Shown here: positions 25,194 to 34,358 of the stretch, one piece after another
Layout of the letters: the number at the start of each line of letters is the position of its first letter
Position numbering within the stretch: the first letter of the stretch is position 1
Source of the DNA: Flavobacterium sp. Root420
GTDB lineage: Bacteria; Bacteroidota; Bacteroidia; Flavobacteriales; Flavobacteriaceae
Assembly (NCBI RefSeq): GCF_001427905.1
Contig: NZ_LMEF01000029.1
Coordinates: 724,437-787,216 of the forward strand
Length of the DNA stretch: 62,780 nucleotides
Direction: 5' to 3'
Translations under genes and position numbers: made by a program
The notes under the pieces: generated by a model
The model's database searches: none
Seen by the model: the letters and a program-made list of their open reading frames with translations, nothing else
Told to the model about the DNA's origin: nothing

Positions 25194-28100
25194 ATGATGT
25201 TAAAATTAAAATTTGCAATAATCGCATTGCTAATGATAAGCTATCAGAATGTGATGGCACAATCAAAGACCATACAAGGTGTGGTAACTGATCCATCAGG
25301 ATTTCCTTTGCCTGGTGCCAGTGTTAATGTAGAAGGTTCAAAAAATAGTGCATCAACAGATTTTGATGGTAAATACTCTTTAAAAGGAGTTAATCCAACA
25401 GACAAAATAATATTTTCTTATGTTGGCTTAGTTACACAAACTATTACAGTTGGTACACGTTCTACAATTGACGTAACATTAGCAGAAGCTGCACAAAACT
25501 TACAGGAAGTTGTTGTAGCCTATGGTGCTCAAAAGAGATCTAAGGTAACAGGAGCAATTTCAACAGTAAGTTCAAAAGATATTACGGCAGTTCCTATTAC
25601 TAATGCAGAATCGGCCTTGCAAGGTAGAGCGGCTGGTGTGACTGTTGTAAATGGTTCACCTGGTTCAAGTCCTACTGTTAGTATTCGTGGTTTAGCTACA
25701 ATGGGAAATAGTGCTCCTTTATATGTTATCGACGGAGTTTTGACAGGTAACTTATCTGGATTAAGTCCTAACGATATTGAATCGATGTCAGTTTTAAAAG
25801 ATGCCTCAACAACAGCTTTATATGGTTCGAAAGCTTTTAACGGGGTAATTATGGTGACTACTAAAAAAGGAAAAAAAGGTCCTGGTCAAATAAACTTTAG
25901 TACTTACGCAGGTTTTCAAACTATTACTAAAAGATATGATGTTTTAAATACACAACAATATCTGCAATATGCCAAAGCTTTAGGAAGTGATTTAACTGCA
26001 AGAGCGGCTCAATTTGGTAACATCAATACAGATTGGCAAGACCAAATCTTTCAGGATGGTATAATGCAGGATTATAATCTAAGTTTTTCAAGTGGTACAG
26101 ATAATTCTACAAGCCGTTATTCTGCTGAATATTTAAAACAAGAAGGAGCTGTTATTAGTACAGGTTTCGAACGTTACTCTTTCAGAGCGAATAATACACA
26201 AAACATAGGTAAACTAACCATTGGAAGTAATATCGGATTGTCTTTTAGTGAAACTAATCCGGAGCGCGCCTCAGGAGGAAGAACATTATTGGAGCACGCT
26301 ATTAAAATGGCGCCTTATTTACCTGTTTATAATGCAGATAACGTAGGTGGTTATCAAGGTCCTTCTACAGCTGATGGGCAAGATGCAGAAAACCCGGTTC
26401 GTGTTGCCAATTTAGGATATCAAAAAATTAATGGATTATCTATAATAGGAAACATTTATGGTGAATTGGAAATTTATAAAGGCTTAAAATTCAGATCACA
26501 AGTTTCGCTAGATTATTATACAAGCGATGATCATACTTTTATTCCTGGTTACGAAGATGGTTCAGCTCACAAACAAGCTTATTCTTCAACAGCTGAAACA
26601 GATTCTAAAGGACAAACCATAGTTTTTGATAACAGTTTAACATACAAAACTACTATTGCTGATAAACATAATTTAGAAGTATTAGGAGTTATAACTAAAA
26701 TTGAAAATAAGAGCAAGAATTTAATAGCAAGCAGCCGTTACTATATTTCAAATGATATAGATCAGTTGAGATTACAGGATGCCAATTTAAGTTCTAGTAA
26801 TATTGAAGCCAATAATTTAGGTTATATCGCTCGTATTAACTATGATTATGATGAGAAATACCTGTTGGCTGTTTCAGGACGTAGAGATGCTTCTTCTCGT
26901 TTTGGGTCTAATAACCGTTATGGTAATTTCTACTCTGTTGCCTTAGGTTGGAATATTGCAAAAGAAAGTTTTATGGCTGATTCTGTTTTTAGCACATTGA
27001 AACTTAGAGCAAGTACCGGAACAACAGGTAATGACAGAATAGACGATTATCAATACAGTTCATCTTTAGCAGCAAATTATACTTATCCGTTTAATGGAAC
27101 TGCAGGAGCTGGTGTTACAGCAGGTAGAGCTGCAAATCCTGATTTGAAATGGGAGTCTAAAAATGACAGAAACATAGGTTTGGATTTTGGTTTATTTGAT
27201 GAGCAGTTCACAGGATCTTTCGAATATTTTAATAATAAAAGTAGCGATATCCTTTTCGCAGTGCCGCTTCCTGCTTCTGTAGGTTCAGCCGGTGGAGGAA
27301 CTCAAATTCAAAACATCGCCGATGTAAAAGTACACGGATTTGAAGTATCACTTGGATACAATGACAGAAAAGGAGATTTTACGTGGTCTGCTGTAGCTAA
27401 TTTAGGTACAAGCAAAAACGAAGTAACAGCTTTAGCTCCGGGTGTAACAAGTGTATTAGGTGGTCCATCAGGAAGAGCTGGTTTGGAGAGCTTCTCAAGA
27501 CTGGAAGTTGGTCAGCCTTTATTCTATTTTTATGGGTATCAAACCAACGGAATTTATCAAAACCAGGCAGAAGTAGATGCTGTTTTAGGTGCTGGTCAGA
27601 CTTCTGTACAGCCAGGTGATATTAGATTTGTGGATCGTAATGGAGATAAAGTAATCAATTCAGATGATAAAACAAATATCGGAAACCCATATCCTGATTT
27701 TACATATGGTTTAAACCTTACAGCAGCGTATAAAAAATTCGACTTCAACTGCTTTATAACAGGAGTTCAGGGAAATGATGTTTTTAACGCAAATAAGTTC
27801 GACTTACAAGCTATGCAACGTTTGTTTAACTCAGGTACTGAAGTTCAGGACAGATCAATTGTTGTAAATGGAGTAGTTACCAATCCATCTGCTACATTAC
27901 CAAGAGCACTTGGGGCAAGTCAAAACTGGTCTTCAGCAAGTCAACGATATGTTGAAGATGGTTCTTACACAAGATTAAAAAATGTTACTATAGGTTATAC
28001 CTTTTCAGGAGATACATTTAGTAACTATTTTTCACACATAAGATTCTATGTAAGTGCACAAAATCTTGTTACAATTACAGATTACTCTGGTTTAGATCCT

Positions 28101-28202
28101 GAAGTTGCACGTGTAGATACTAACGCAAATTCTGCCGGAATTGATATAGGAAGATATCCGCAACCAAAATCAGTAATTTTTGGACTTGATGTTACATTTT
28201 AA
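25194..28202 (+). CDS. SusC/RagA-like TonB-dependent outer-membrane transporter 1
   Basis: The 1002-residue protein has a signal peptide (1-22, VMAQ). A carboxypeptidase-D-regulatory-like domain covers about 25-105 (IQGVVTDPSGFPLPGASVNVEG). The plug covers about 115-225 and contains GRAAGVTVVNGSPGSSPTVSIRG and YVIDGV, with LKDASTTALYGSKAFNGVIMVTTKKGK closing it. The rest is a 22-stranded barrel ending in an aromatic residue (FGLDVTF), as required for outer-membrane insertion. It imports oligosaccharides captured by its SusD partner, using TonB energy. It starts ATGATG, so the second Met is an alternative start. The SusD gene follows after 10 bases. Its position after operon A and the regulator suggests hemicellulose oligosaccharides as cargo. 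Confidence 0.96.
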   Translation: MMLKLKFAIIALLMISYQNVMAQSKTIQGVVTDPSGFPLPGASVNVEGSKNSASTDFDGKYSLKGVNPTDKIIFSYVGLVTQTITVGTRSTIDVTLAEAAQNLQEVVVAYGAQKRSKVTGAISTVSSKDITAVPITNAESALQGRAAGVTVVNGSPGSSPTVSIRGLATMGNSAPLYVIDGVLTGNLSGLSPNDIESMSVLKDASTTALYGSKAFNGVIMVTTKKGKKGPGQINFSTYAGFQTITKRYDVLNTQQYLQYAKALGSDLTARAAQFGNINTDWQDQIFQDGIMQDYNLSFSSGTDNSTSRYSAEYLKQEGAVISTGFERYSFRANNTQNIGKLTIGSNIGLSFSETNPERASGGRTLLEHAIKMAPYLPVYNADNVGGYQGPSTADGQDAENPVRVANLGYQKINGLSIIGNIYGELEIYKGLKFRSQVSLDYYTSDDHTFIPGYEDGSAHKQAYSSTAETDSKGQTIVFDNSLTYKTTIADKHNLEVLGVITKIENKSKNLIASSRYYISNDIDQLRLQDANLSSSNIEANNLGYIARINYDYDEKYLLAVSGRRDASSRFGSNNRYGNFYSVALGWNIAKESFMADSVFSTLKLRASTGTTGNDRIDDYQYSSSLAANYTYPFNGTAGAGVTAGRAANPDLKWESKNDRNIGLDFGLFDEQFTGSFEYFNNKSSDILFAVPLPASVGSAGGGTQIQNIADVKVHGFEVSLGYNDRKGDFTWSAVANLGTSKNEVTALAPGVTSVLGGPSGRAGLESFSRLEVGQPLFYFYGYQTNGIYQNQAEVDAVLGAGQTSVQPGDIRFVDRNGDKVINSDDKTNIGNPYPDFTYGLNLTAAYKKFDFNCFITGVQGNDVFNANKFDLQAMQRLFNSGTEVQDRSIVVNGVVTNPSATLPRALGASQNWSSASQRYVEDGSYTRLKNVTIGYTFSGDTFSNYFSHIRFYVSAQNLVTITDYSGLDPEVARVDTNANSAGIDIGRYPQPKSVIFGLDVTF

Positions 28203-28212
28203 TTTATAAAAG

Positions 28213-29700
28213 ATGATGAGAAAAATAAAATATATAGTTGTAGTATTGTTAGGAATTTTAACAATAAATTCATGTAACGATAATGATTTAGAATTAACAA
28301 ATCCAAATCAATTATCCCCTGAAACTTTCTTTAAATCGGAGGCACAGGTACAATCTGCAGTAAACGCAGCCTATGCAAACCTGCAGACAAGAGGACTCTA
28401 TGCCAGACATATTTTCTTTGCTTTAGATAATATGGCTCAGGAAAATAAAGGAAATCCACAATTAGAAGGTAACAAAAAACCTTTTCTTAATTTCTCTTTT
28501 GATGCGAGTAGTGATATTATCCAGTTTTATTGGGAAACCTGTTTCTTAGGAATATCCAAAGCTAATTTTGTATTAGATAATGAAGATAAAATTCAGGCTT
28601 TGCCAACTTCAGTTTTAACGCAAGAGAAAAAGAATAAATTTTTAGCAGAAGCCCATTTTTTAAGAGCGTATTATTACTTTTTGCTAGTGCCTCGTTTTGG
28701 TGATTTGCCTATTTATACGAAACAAACAATTGTAGGTGCTCCAAGAAGCCCAAAAGCGGAAATCTATAAATTAATTGAAGCTGATTTTGACTTTGCTTCT
28801 AAGAATTTATTAAGCAAAAACGTAGAAGATAAGGGAAGAGCAACTAAAGAAGCCGCTTTTGCTTATTTAGGAAAAGCATTATTGTATCAAAAGAAATATG
28901 ATGAAGCTTTAGCTGCTTTTAATAAAGTTACAGGATTTAGCTTAGAAACTAATTTTTATAACAATTTTATGGATGAAACGGAGCATGGTCCGGAATCAAT
29001 TTTTGAGATTGAATATGATGAAAAATTAGGAGTAGCTGATAAATGGGGTAGCGATACTGCCGGAGATGGTGTGGCTGAATCAACGCTTAGAGGTCAGGAA
29101 TACGGTAATTTAGGTTGGTATAATGTTTATCCTTCAGATAATATATTAGATTCGTATGAGCCTGGAGATAAGCGTTTTGGAGATACTTTTTACGTTCCCG
29201 GATCTAAATATAATAACGGAGCCAATACAATGACAGCCGCTAATTTCTCTTCATCAGAAGGGCTTAGAAGAGCAGGATGGAAAAAATATCAAAACTACTA
29301 TAAACGTACTGATGAAAATCTGGATTCAAGTATCAACTTCAAAGTAATGCGTTATTCTGATGTATTGCTTATGATGGCAGAATGTGAAAGCATGAGAGCC
29401 GGAGGTGTACAGGCAACAGCTATTGGTTACATTAATCAGGTTCGCGCTAGAGCAGGTGTGCCGCTATTACTATTAACACTTACAAAAGATCAGGTTTTTA
29501 CCGCTCTTGTGCATGAACGTAAAGTAGAATTAGCTGGAGAGCAAGTTCGCTTTGACGATATAATTAGATGGGGTATTGCTAGTACTGAACTGGCGGGAAC
29601 AGGCTTTAAAGCTGGTAGAAGTGAATTATGGCCAATACCAAATAGAGAAACATCTTCAAATCCTAATATAAAACCTAGTGATAACAATCCTGGTTACTAG
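28213..29700 (+). CDS. SusD/RagB-like surface glycan-binding lipoprotein 1
   Basis: The 495-residue lipoprotein has a signal ending TINSC, with lipidation predicted at C21. It has the SusD-like N-terminal helical region (DLELTNPNQLSPETFF, FLAEAHFLRAYYYFLLVPRFGDLPI) and the C-terminal RagB block (VMRYSDVLLMMAECE, YINQVRARAGVP, ELAGEQVRFDDIIRWG, ELWPIPNRE). It forms the lid on the SusC barrel and binds the glycan at the surface. It is followed by a hairpin terminator, so SusC-SusD form a closed unit. Confidence 0.95.
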   Translation: MMRKIKYIVVVLLGILTINSCNDNDLELTNPNQLSPETFFKSEAQVQSAVNAAYANLQTRGLYARHIFFALDNMAQENKGNPQLEGNKKPFLNFSFDASSDIIQFYWETCFLGISKANFVLDNEDKIQALPTSVLTQEKKNKFLAEAHFLRAYYYFLLVPRFGDLPIYTKQTIVGAPRSPKAEIYKLIEADFDFASKNLLSKNVEDKGRATKEAAFAYLGKALLYQKKYDEALAAFNKVTGFSLETNFYNNFMDETEHGPESIFEIEYDEKLGVADKWGSDTAGDGVAESTLRGQEYGNLGWYNVYPSDNILDSYEPGDKRFGDTFYVPGSKYNNGANTMTAANFSSSEGLRRAGWKKYQNYYKRTDENLDSSINFKVMRYSDVLLMMAECESMRAGGVQATAIGYINQVRARAGVPLLLLTLTKDQVFTALVHERKVELAGEQVRFDDIIRWGIASTELAGTGFKAGRSELWPIPNRETSSNPNIKPSDNNPGY

Positions 29701-29749
29701 GCAGGTCATTGAAGTTTGTTAGTTTGAGTTAGTTAAGTTAGTATTTGAC

Positions 29750-29779
29750 AAACAGCGCATTTTAATATGCGCTGTTTAT
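29750..29779 (+). terminator. Terminator after SusCD 1
   Basis: AAACAGCGCAT at 29750-29760 pairs with ATGCGCTGTTT at 29767-29777, an 11-bp perfect stem over a 6-base loop. The T-run is short, so termination may be partial. Confidence 0.75.
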
Positions 29780-29876
29780 CAGTACATTATGTTTTGTTAA
29801 ACACCAGATTATTTTCTAAAGACTTTAGCTTTTCAATATTTAAATAAGTTTTAAGGCAGGCTCAATTTTATTCAAT

Positions 29877-30419
29877 ATGAAAAGAATTGCTTCACTTTTT
29901 TTAATCGTAACATTGTTTTACAATGTTCTGGGATTTTATATCATGTTTGCTGAACAACAAGAGCAAGTGTGGGTGAATGCTATGGAGCAAACTGATAATT
30001 CAGATTTTGAAATAATTGAAGTTAAAATCAACCCTTATGCTTATGTAGTTGATTCGGGTATTGAAGACACCAATGAAGACTTCGTGATCAAAAATAAAAC
30101 GTATCATGTCTTTAAGAAAAGAATTCAAAATAATGTTTTAAAATTATATTGCCTAAAAAATTCGCATAACGAAGCTTTAAATAAAGATTTAAAAAAAATT
30201 GTCGATAGTCAGTTATTTGATGATAATTCAAATAAAGAAAATCCAGGCAAAAAATTAATGAAATCCTTTATTCAGGATTACATTCCGGGTAACCCAATAA
30301 TTTTTATAAGTACTTCTATAAAATTAGTTTCGACTGTTACTTTAAATTCATCCCTTCCACAACAAAATATTCTTTCGGGATATTTTACTACCAATTATCC
30401 TCCCCCTGATATGGTATAG
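29877..30419 (+). CDS. Exported protein of unknown function, 180 residues, C-terminal YPPPDMV
   Basis: I do not recognise a family with certainty. There is an N-terminal signal/anchor (FLIVTLFYNVLGFYIMF, about 6-24). A charged body follows, with predicted strands (DFEIIEVKINPYAYVVD, NKTYHVFKKRIQNNVLKLYCL), and a C-terminal tail ends NYPPPDMV. Small exported proteins with a Pro-rich C-terminal tail like this are often seen in Flavobacteriia beside TonB-dependent receptor genes. That is a recollection, not something tested here. It lies between SusCD1 and the haloperoxidase, 100 bases after the terminator, so it may belong to either unit or stand alone. Confidence 0.6.
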   Translation: MKRIASLFLIVTLFYNVLGFYIMFAEQQEQVWVNAMEQTDNSDFEIIEVKINPYAYVVDSGIEDTNEDFVIKNKTYHVFKKRIQNNVLKLYCLKNSHNEALNKDLKKIVDSQLFDDNSNKENPGKKLMKSFIQDYIPGNPIIFISTSIKLVSTVTLNSSLPQQNILSGYFTTNYPPPDMV

Positions 30420-30583
30420 CATTTCCTTGATGTCAAAATGTAAATAGCATTTGATTACTCTCAGATACTAAATTTTTAGTTATAGCTAAGGGTTAAGTCT
30501 GCTTATTTACAATTTAACATACAACTTCAATTAATCCTAATTGAAAGAAAAAGCTATTTAACAACCATATAAACCAACTAAAA

Positions 30584-32080
30584 ATGAAAACTTATAAATT
30601 TTTGTTTAAAGTGTTATTTTTTAGCATTTTAAGCGTAAATACTTTTGCACAAGTAAAAGACAACAAAAATCAAATTAAAGAACCAACCGGCGAAAATAAT
30701 ATGGCCTATAAATGGTCGCAAATCGCAATTGTTGCCACTGGTAATGATACTGATAGATTTAAACCAAGACCAACAGTGACTTCCCGTTTTTTAGGATTAA
30801 CATTTGTTGCTGTTTTTGATGCCTGGAGCCGTTATGATCAAAAAGCAATTCCTGTATATTTAAAAAATACAGAAAGAAGACCTAATAAAGAACAGACACT
30901 CAAAAATAAGGAGATTGCTATCAGTTATGCGGCCTATAATGCATTATGTGAATATTATTTTTCAGACAAAGACTTGTTTGTCGCTTTTATGGTCAAATTA
31001 GGACTCGATCCTAATGATAAATCACTAGATCCCAAAACACCGGTTGGAATAGGAAATTTAGCCGCAAAAGCAGTAATTGAAGCAAGAAAACATGATGGAT
31101 CAAATCAATATGGAGAAGAAAATGGTTCAAATGGAACTCCTTATTTTAACTATGTAAATTATAATCCAGTCAATACTCCAGACGAAATGAAGGATGTAAT
31201 TCATTGGCAGCCAAAATATTTTTCAGATGGAAAAGGCGGTAAGTTTGCACCAGGCTGCGCTACTCCATTTTGGAACAAAGTAAAGCCTGTAGGATTAAAA
31301 TCAGGAGATCAGTTTCGCCCTATACCTCCTCCTGCATTGGATTCTGAACAACTTAAAAATGAAGTTAAAGAGCTACTTGATTTACAATATAATCTTACCA
31401 ATGAACAAAAAGCATTGGTAGAATTTATGCGGGATGGTCCAAAATCAGTACAACAGGCAGGACATTGGCTAAAATTTGCCCAGGATGTTTCCAGACGTGA
31501 TAATCATACTTTAGATCAGGATGTAAAAATGTTTTTTTACAATCAGGTCACTGCTATGGATTGCTTTATAGCCTGCTGGGATACAAAAATGTTTTATGAC
31601 TTTGCACGTCCTTATGCATTAGTACATTATTATTATAAAGATCAGACTATAAAAGCCTGGGGCGGACCAGGTTTTGGAAATATAGAAATGAAAGGTCAGG
31701 ATTGGCGACCATACTCGCCGGATATTTTTTTATGTCCCGCTTTTCCAGGGTATGTTTCCGGACACAGTACAATTAGTGGAGGTTGCGGTGAAGCATTAAA
31801 ACTATGGACCGGAAGTGATACTTTTGGAGAATCTGCAATCTGTAGTACGCCAGGATCAATGACAGAGCCAAACAACATCGGAAAACCTGTTGTGCTTAAA
31901 TTCCCAACCTTTACAGAAACAGCAAATATGGCAGGAATTTCCAGAGTAATGGGAGGCTATCATATCCAGGCAGATAATGTTGAAGGATTAAAGCTGGGCA
32001 GAAATGTGGCCCATGAAGTTTGGAAGTTTTATAATCTGCACATTGGAAATAAAACTTTTGAGACAATAGCTGAAAATTGA
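30584..32080 (+). CDS. Vanadium-dependent haloperoxidase / PAP2-superfamily protein, exported
   Basis: The 498-residue protein has a signal peptide (1-21, NTFAQ). The C-terminal half has the full vanadate/phosphate pocket of the vanadium haloperoxidase and acid-phosphatase superfamily: K335 and R342-P343 in DTKMFYDFARP, S392-G393-H394 in YVSGHS, and R454 with H460 in SRVMGGYHIQAD. The family oxidises halides with H2O2 to hypohalous acid, or acts as a phosphatase. Sequence alone does not separate these, but length and N-terminal helices resemble bacterial haloperoxidases. It heads a block with two FG-GAP lipoproteins and SusCD2. A periplasmic or surface oxidant-producing enzyme beside glycan-uptake genes is unexpected. 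Confidence 0.85.
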   Translation: MKTYKFLFKVLFFSILSVNTFAQVKDNKNQIKEPTGENNMAYKWSQIAIVATGNDTDRFKPRPTVTSRFLGLTFVAVFDAWSRYDQKAIPVYLKNTERRPNKEQTLKNKEIAISYAAYNALCEYYFSDKDLFVAFMVKLGLDPNDKSLDPKTPVGIGNLAAKAVIEARKHDGSNQYGEENGSNGTPYFNYVNYNPVNTPDEMKDVIHWQPKYFSDGKGGKFAPGCATPFWNKVKPVGLKSGDQFRPIPPPALDSEQLKNEVKELLDLQYNLTNEQKALVEFMRDGPKSVQQAGHWLKFAQDVSRRDNHTLDQDVKMFFYNQVTAMDCFIACWDTKMFYDFARPYALVHYYYKDQTIKAWGGPGFGNIEMKGQDWRPYSPDIFLCPAFPGYVSGHSTISGGCGEALKLWTGSDTFGESAICSTPGSMTEPNNIGKPVVLKFPTFTETANMAGISRVMGGYHIQADNVEGLKLGRNVAHEVWKFYNLHIGNKTFETIAEN

Positions 32081-32124
32081 GTAAGGTTCACAACAAAGTA
32101 GCCCAATCTGTAAATGTTTTAATT

Positions 32125-34329
32125 ATGAAAATTAAACAAATAACATTGCTCTTTATAGTCCTTATTGTAATGCAGTCCTGTGATTATTTTTCTAATCCAA
32201 ATAACAAGATAGTTAAGATTTTGGAAGCCAGAAAAAAAATGTATGATGTAAAAGATAATGCATTTGCTTCAAAAACAGAAGTTGCTTATTATGATTCCAT
32301 TATAAACAATTCTGATGAAGGTTTCTTTAAATTAACGAACGAGTTAAATAAGGGAAATGCATTATTAAAATTGGGAAAAGAAGCTGAATCTGTAGCCATT
32401 ATCGAAAGTGCCATCGACAGGATGAAGAAGATAGACGGAAAAGATAATCCGAAATCGCTACATTTTTTGGCCATTGCCTATATGAGACTGGGAGAAAAAC
32501 AGAATTGTGTAAATTACCACAATCCGGAATCGTGTATTATGCCCATACAAAAAAATGGAATTCATACAATACGTCAGGGTTCTCAAAAAGCAATTGAAAT
32601 TTATAAGAAATTATTAGCGATAAACCCTGATGATTACGAATCAAGATGGCTGCTCAATGTAGCTTATATGACATTGGGTGGTTATCCGTCAGAAGTTCCT
32701 AAACAATGGCTGATACCCAATCTGAATAAAGATTCAGGATACAGTATAAAACCTTTTCTGGATGTTGCTGTAAATGCAGGTATAAAAGGCAGAAATATGT
32801 CAGGCGGAGTTATTGTGGATGATTTTAATAACGATAACTATCTGGATATTGTAACCTCCGACTGGAGTCTGGATGGCGTGATGCATTATTATCAAAACGA
32901 TAAAAAAGGAAAATACCTGGACTATTCCAAAAATTCAAATTTAGGACTTTTCAAAGGAGGCTTAAGCATGATACAAGCGGACTATGACAATGATGGCGAT
33001 ATTGATATTTTTGTTTTAAGAGGGGCCTGGATGCGTAAATACGGACGACAACCCAACTCACTCTTACGCAATAACGGCGATGGTACTTTTACAGATGTAA
33101 CGATTAAGAGCGGCTTATATTCTGAATTTCCAACTCAGGCTGGTACATGGAATGATTTTAATAATGACGGCTATCTGGACTTATTTATTGGCAACGAATC
33201 ATCAGATGAATCATATCCTTCAGAATTGTATCTGAATAATCAGGATGGAACATTTACTAATGTGGCGCAAGCCGCGAAATGCGATGTTATCGCTTATATA
33301 AAAGGAGCAACAGCAGCTGATTATGATAATGATGGCGATATTGATCTGTTTCTCTCCGGAATGAACAAGAGAAAAATTCTATTAAAAAATAACGGACTCA
33401 AAAATGGGATTCCACAATTTACAGATGCTACAGATCAGGCAGGTTTGGCAGGCATTAATGTTATGACTTTTCCAACCTGGTTTTGGGATTATGATAACGA
33501 TGGCTGGCAGGATATTTTTGTTTGTGGTTATCAGTATAATGGTTCTATTGCAGGCGAAATTGCAATGGAAGCCCTGAACATTCCAAATGAAAGCAGTAAA
33601 ATGTATTTGTACCATAACAATCATGACGGCACTTTTTCTGATGTTTCTAAAATATCCGGACTAAGTAAAACCGTATTTGCAATGGGCTCCAATTTTGGGG
33701 ATATCGATAATGACGGTTTTCTGGATATGTACCTCGGAACAGGAAATCCGGATTATAAATCATTATCACCGAATCGATTATTTAGAAATATGGGCAATGG
33801 AAAATTTGCTGATGTCACAGTTTCCGGCCGGGTAGGAAATCTGCAAAAAGGTCATGGTGTGGCTATTAATGATTTAGATAATGATGGTGACAACGATATT
33901 TTTATTGAAGTAGGTGGTGCTTATTTAGGAGATTCTTTCAGTAATTCCTTATACATGAACCCGGGTCAAAACAACAACCGTTGGATAAAATTGCAGTTAG
34001 AAGGTACAGAGAGCAATCGTTCCGCTATTGGAACCAAAGTGAAAGTCACTTTCAAAGAAAATGGTGTTTCCAGATCGGTGCACAGGGTCTTAAATTCAGG
34101 TGGTAGCTTTGGGGCGTCGGCTTTAAGAATGGAAATCGGAATTGGACAAGCAACAATCATTGATCAAATCGAAATTACCTGGCCAAAAAATCAAAAGAAA
34201 AAAGTGTTTAAAAACATAAAGCCAAATCAATACATTAAAATTATTGAAGGCGAAGATACTTTTTCAAAAATAGACCTTAAAAGAACTTCTTTTTCAACTG
34301 CCGGAGCACATTCTCCTCTTTGTATTTGA
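32125..34329 (+). CDS. FG-GAP/VCBS repeat lipoprotein with ASPIC/UnbV domain (CRTAC1-like), 734 residues
   Basis: I place the start at the ATG at 32125 rather than the in-frame TTG at 32077, which overlaps the previous gene. From 32125 the protein begins with a clean lipoprotein signal, VMQSC, lipidated at C19. Residues about 30-200 contain a TPR-like helical stretch (SVAIIESAIDRMKK, IEIYKKLLAINPDDYESRWLL). Residues about 220-620 form an FG-GAP/VCBS beta-propeller with repeated DxDNDGxxDIF calcium-binding loops. The end (about 625-715) is an ASPIC/UnbV domain (NNRWIKLQLEGTESNRSAIGTKVKV, then IEITWPKN). It is probably a surface protein that binds partners or polysaccharide. Its enzymatic role, if any, is unknown. 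Confidence 0.85.
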   Translation: MKIKQITLLFIVLIVMQSCDYFSNPNNKIVKILEARKKMYDVKDNAFASKTEVAYYDSIINNSDEGFFKLTNELNKGNALLKLGKEAESVAIIESAIDRMKKIDGKDNPKSLHFLAIAYMRLGEKQNCVNYHNPESCIMPIQKNGIHTIRQGSQKAIEIYKKLLAINPDDYESRWLLNVAYMTLGGYPSEVPKQWLIPNLNKDSGYSIKPFLDVAVNAGIKGRNMSGGVIVDDFNNDNYLDIVTSDWSLDGVMHYYQNDKKGKYLDYSKNSNLGLFKGGLSMIQADYDNDGDIDIFVLRGAWMRKYGRQPNSLLRNNGDGTFTDVTIKSGLYSEFPTQAGTWNDFNNDGYLDLFIGNESSDESYPSELYLNNQDGTFTNVAQAAKCDVIAYIKGATAADYDNDGDIDLFLSGMNKRKILLKNNGLKNGIPQFTDATDQAGLAGINVMTFPTWFWDYDNDGWQDIFVCGYQYNGSIAGEIAMEALNIPNESSKMYLYHNNHDGTFSDVSKISGLSKTVFAMGSNFGDIDNDGFLDMYLGTGNPDYKSLSPNRLFRNMGNGKFADVTVSGRVGNLQKGHGVAINDLDNDGDNDIFIEVGGAYLGDSFSNSLYMNPGQNNNRWIKLQLEGTESNRSAIGTKVKVTFKENGVSRSVHRVLNSGGSFGASALRMEIGIGQATIIDQIEITWPKNQKKKVFKNIKPNQYIKIIEGEDTFSKIDLKRTSFSTAGAHSPLCI

Positions 34330-34358
34330 AAAAATTAAATTTAGTTAGAAGCATAAAT

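Noticed and set aside
30584..32080. Simple PAP2 lipid phosphatase
   Set aside because: The protein is much longer than membrane PAP2 phosphatases, has an export signal and no set of membrane helices. Its motif spacing fits soluble vanadium-haloperoxidase-like enzymes, though phosphatase activity is not excluded.
32077..32124. TTG start for the first FG-GAP lipoprotein
   Set aside because: It overlaps the haloperoxidase stop and hides the lipoprotein signal. The ATG at 32125 is better supported.
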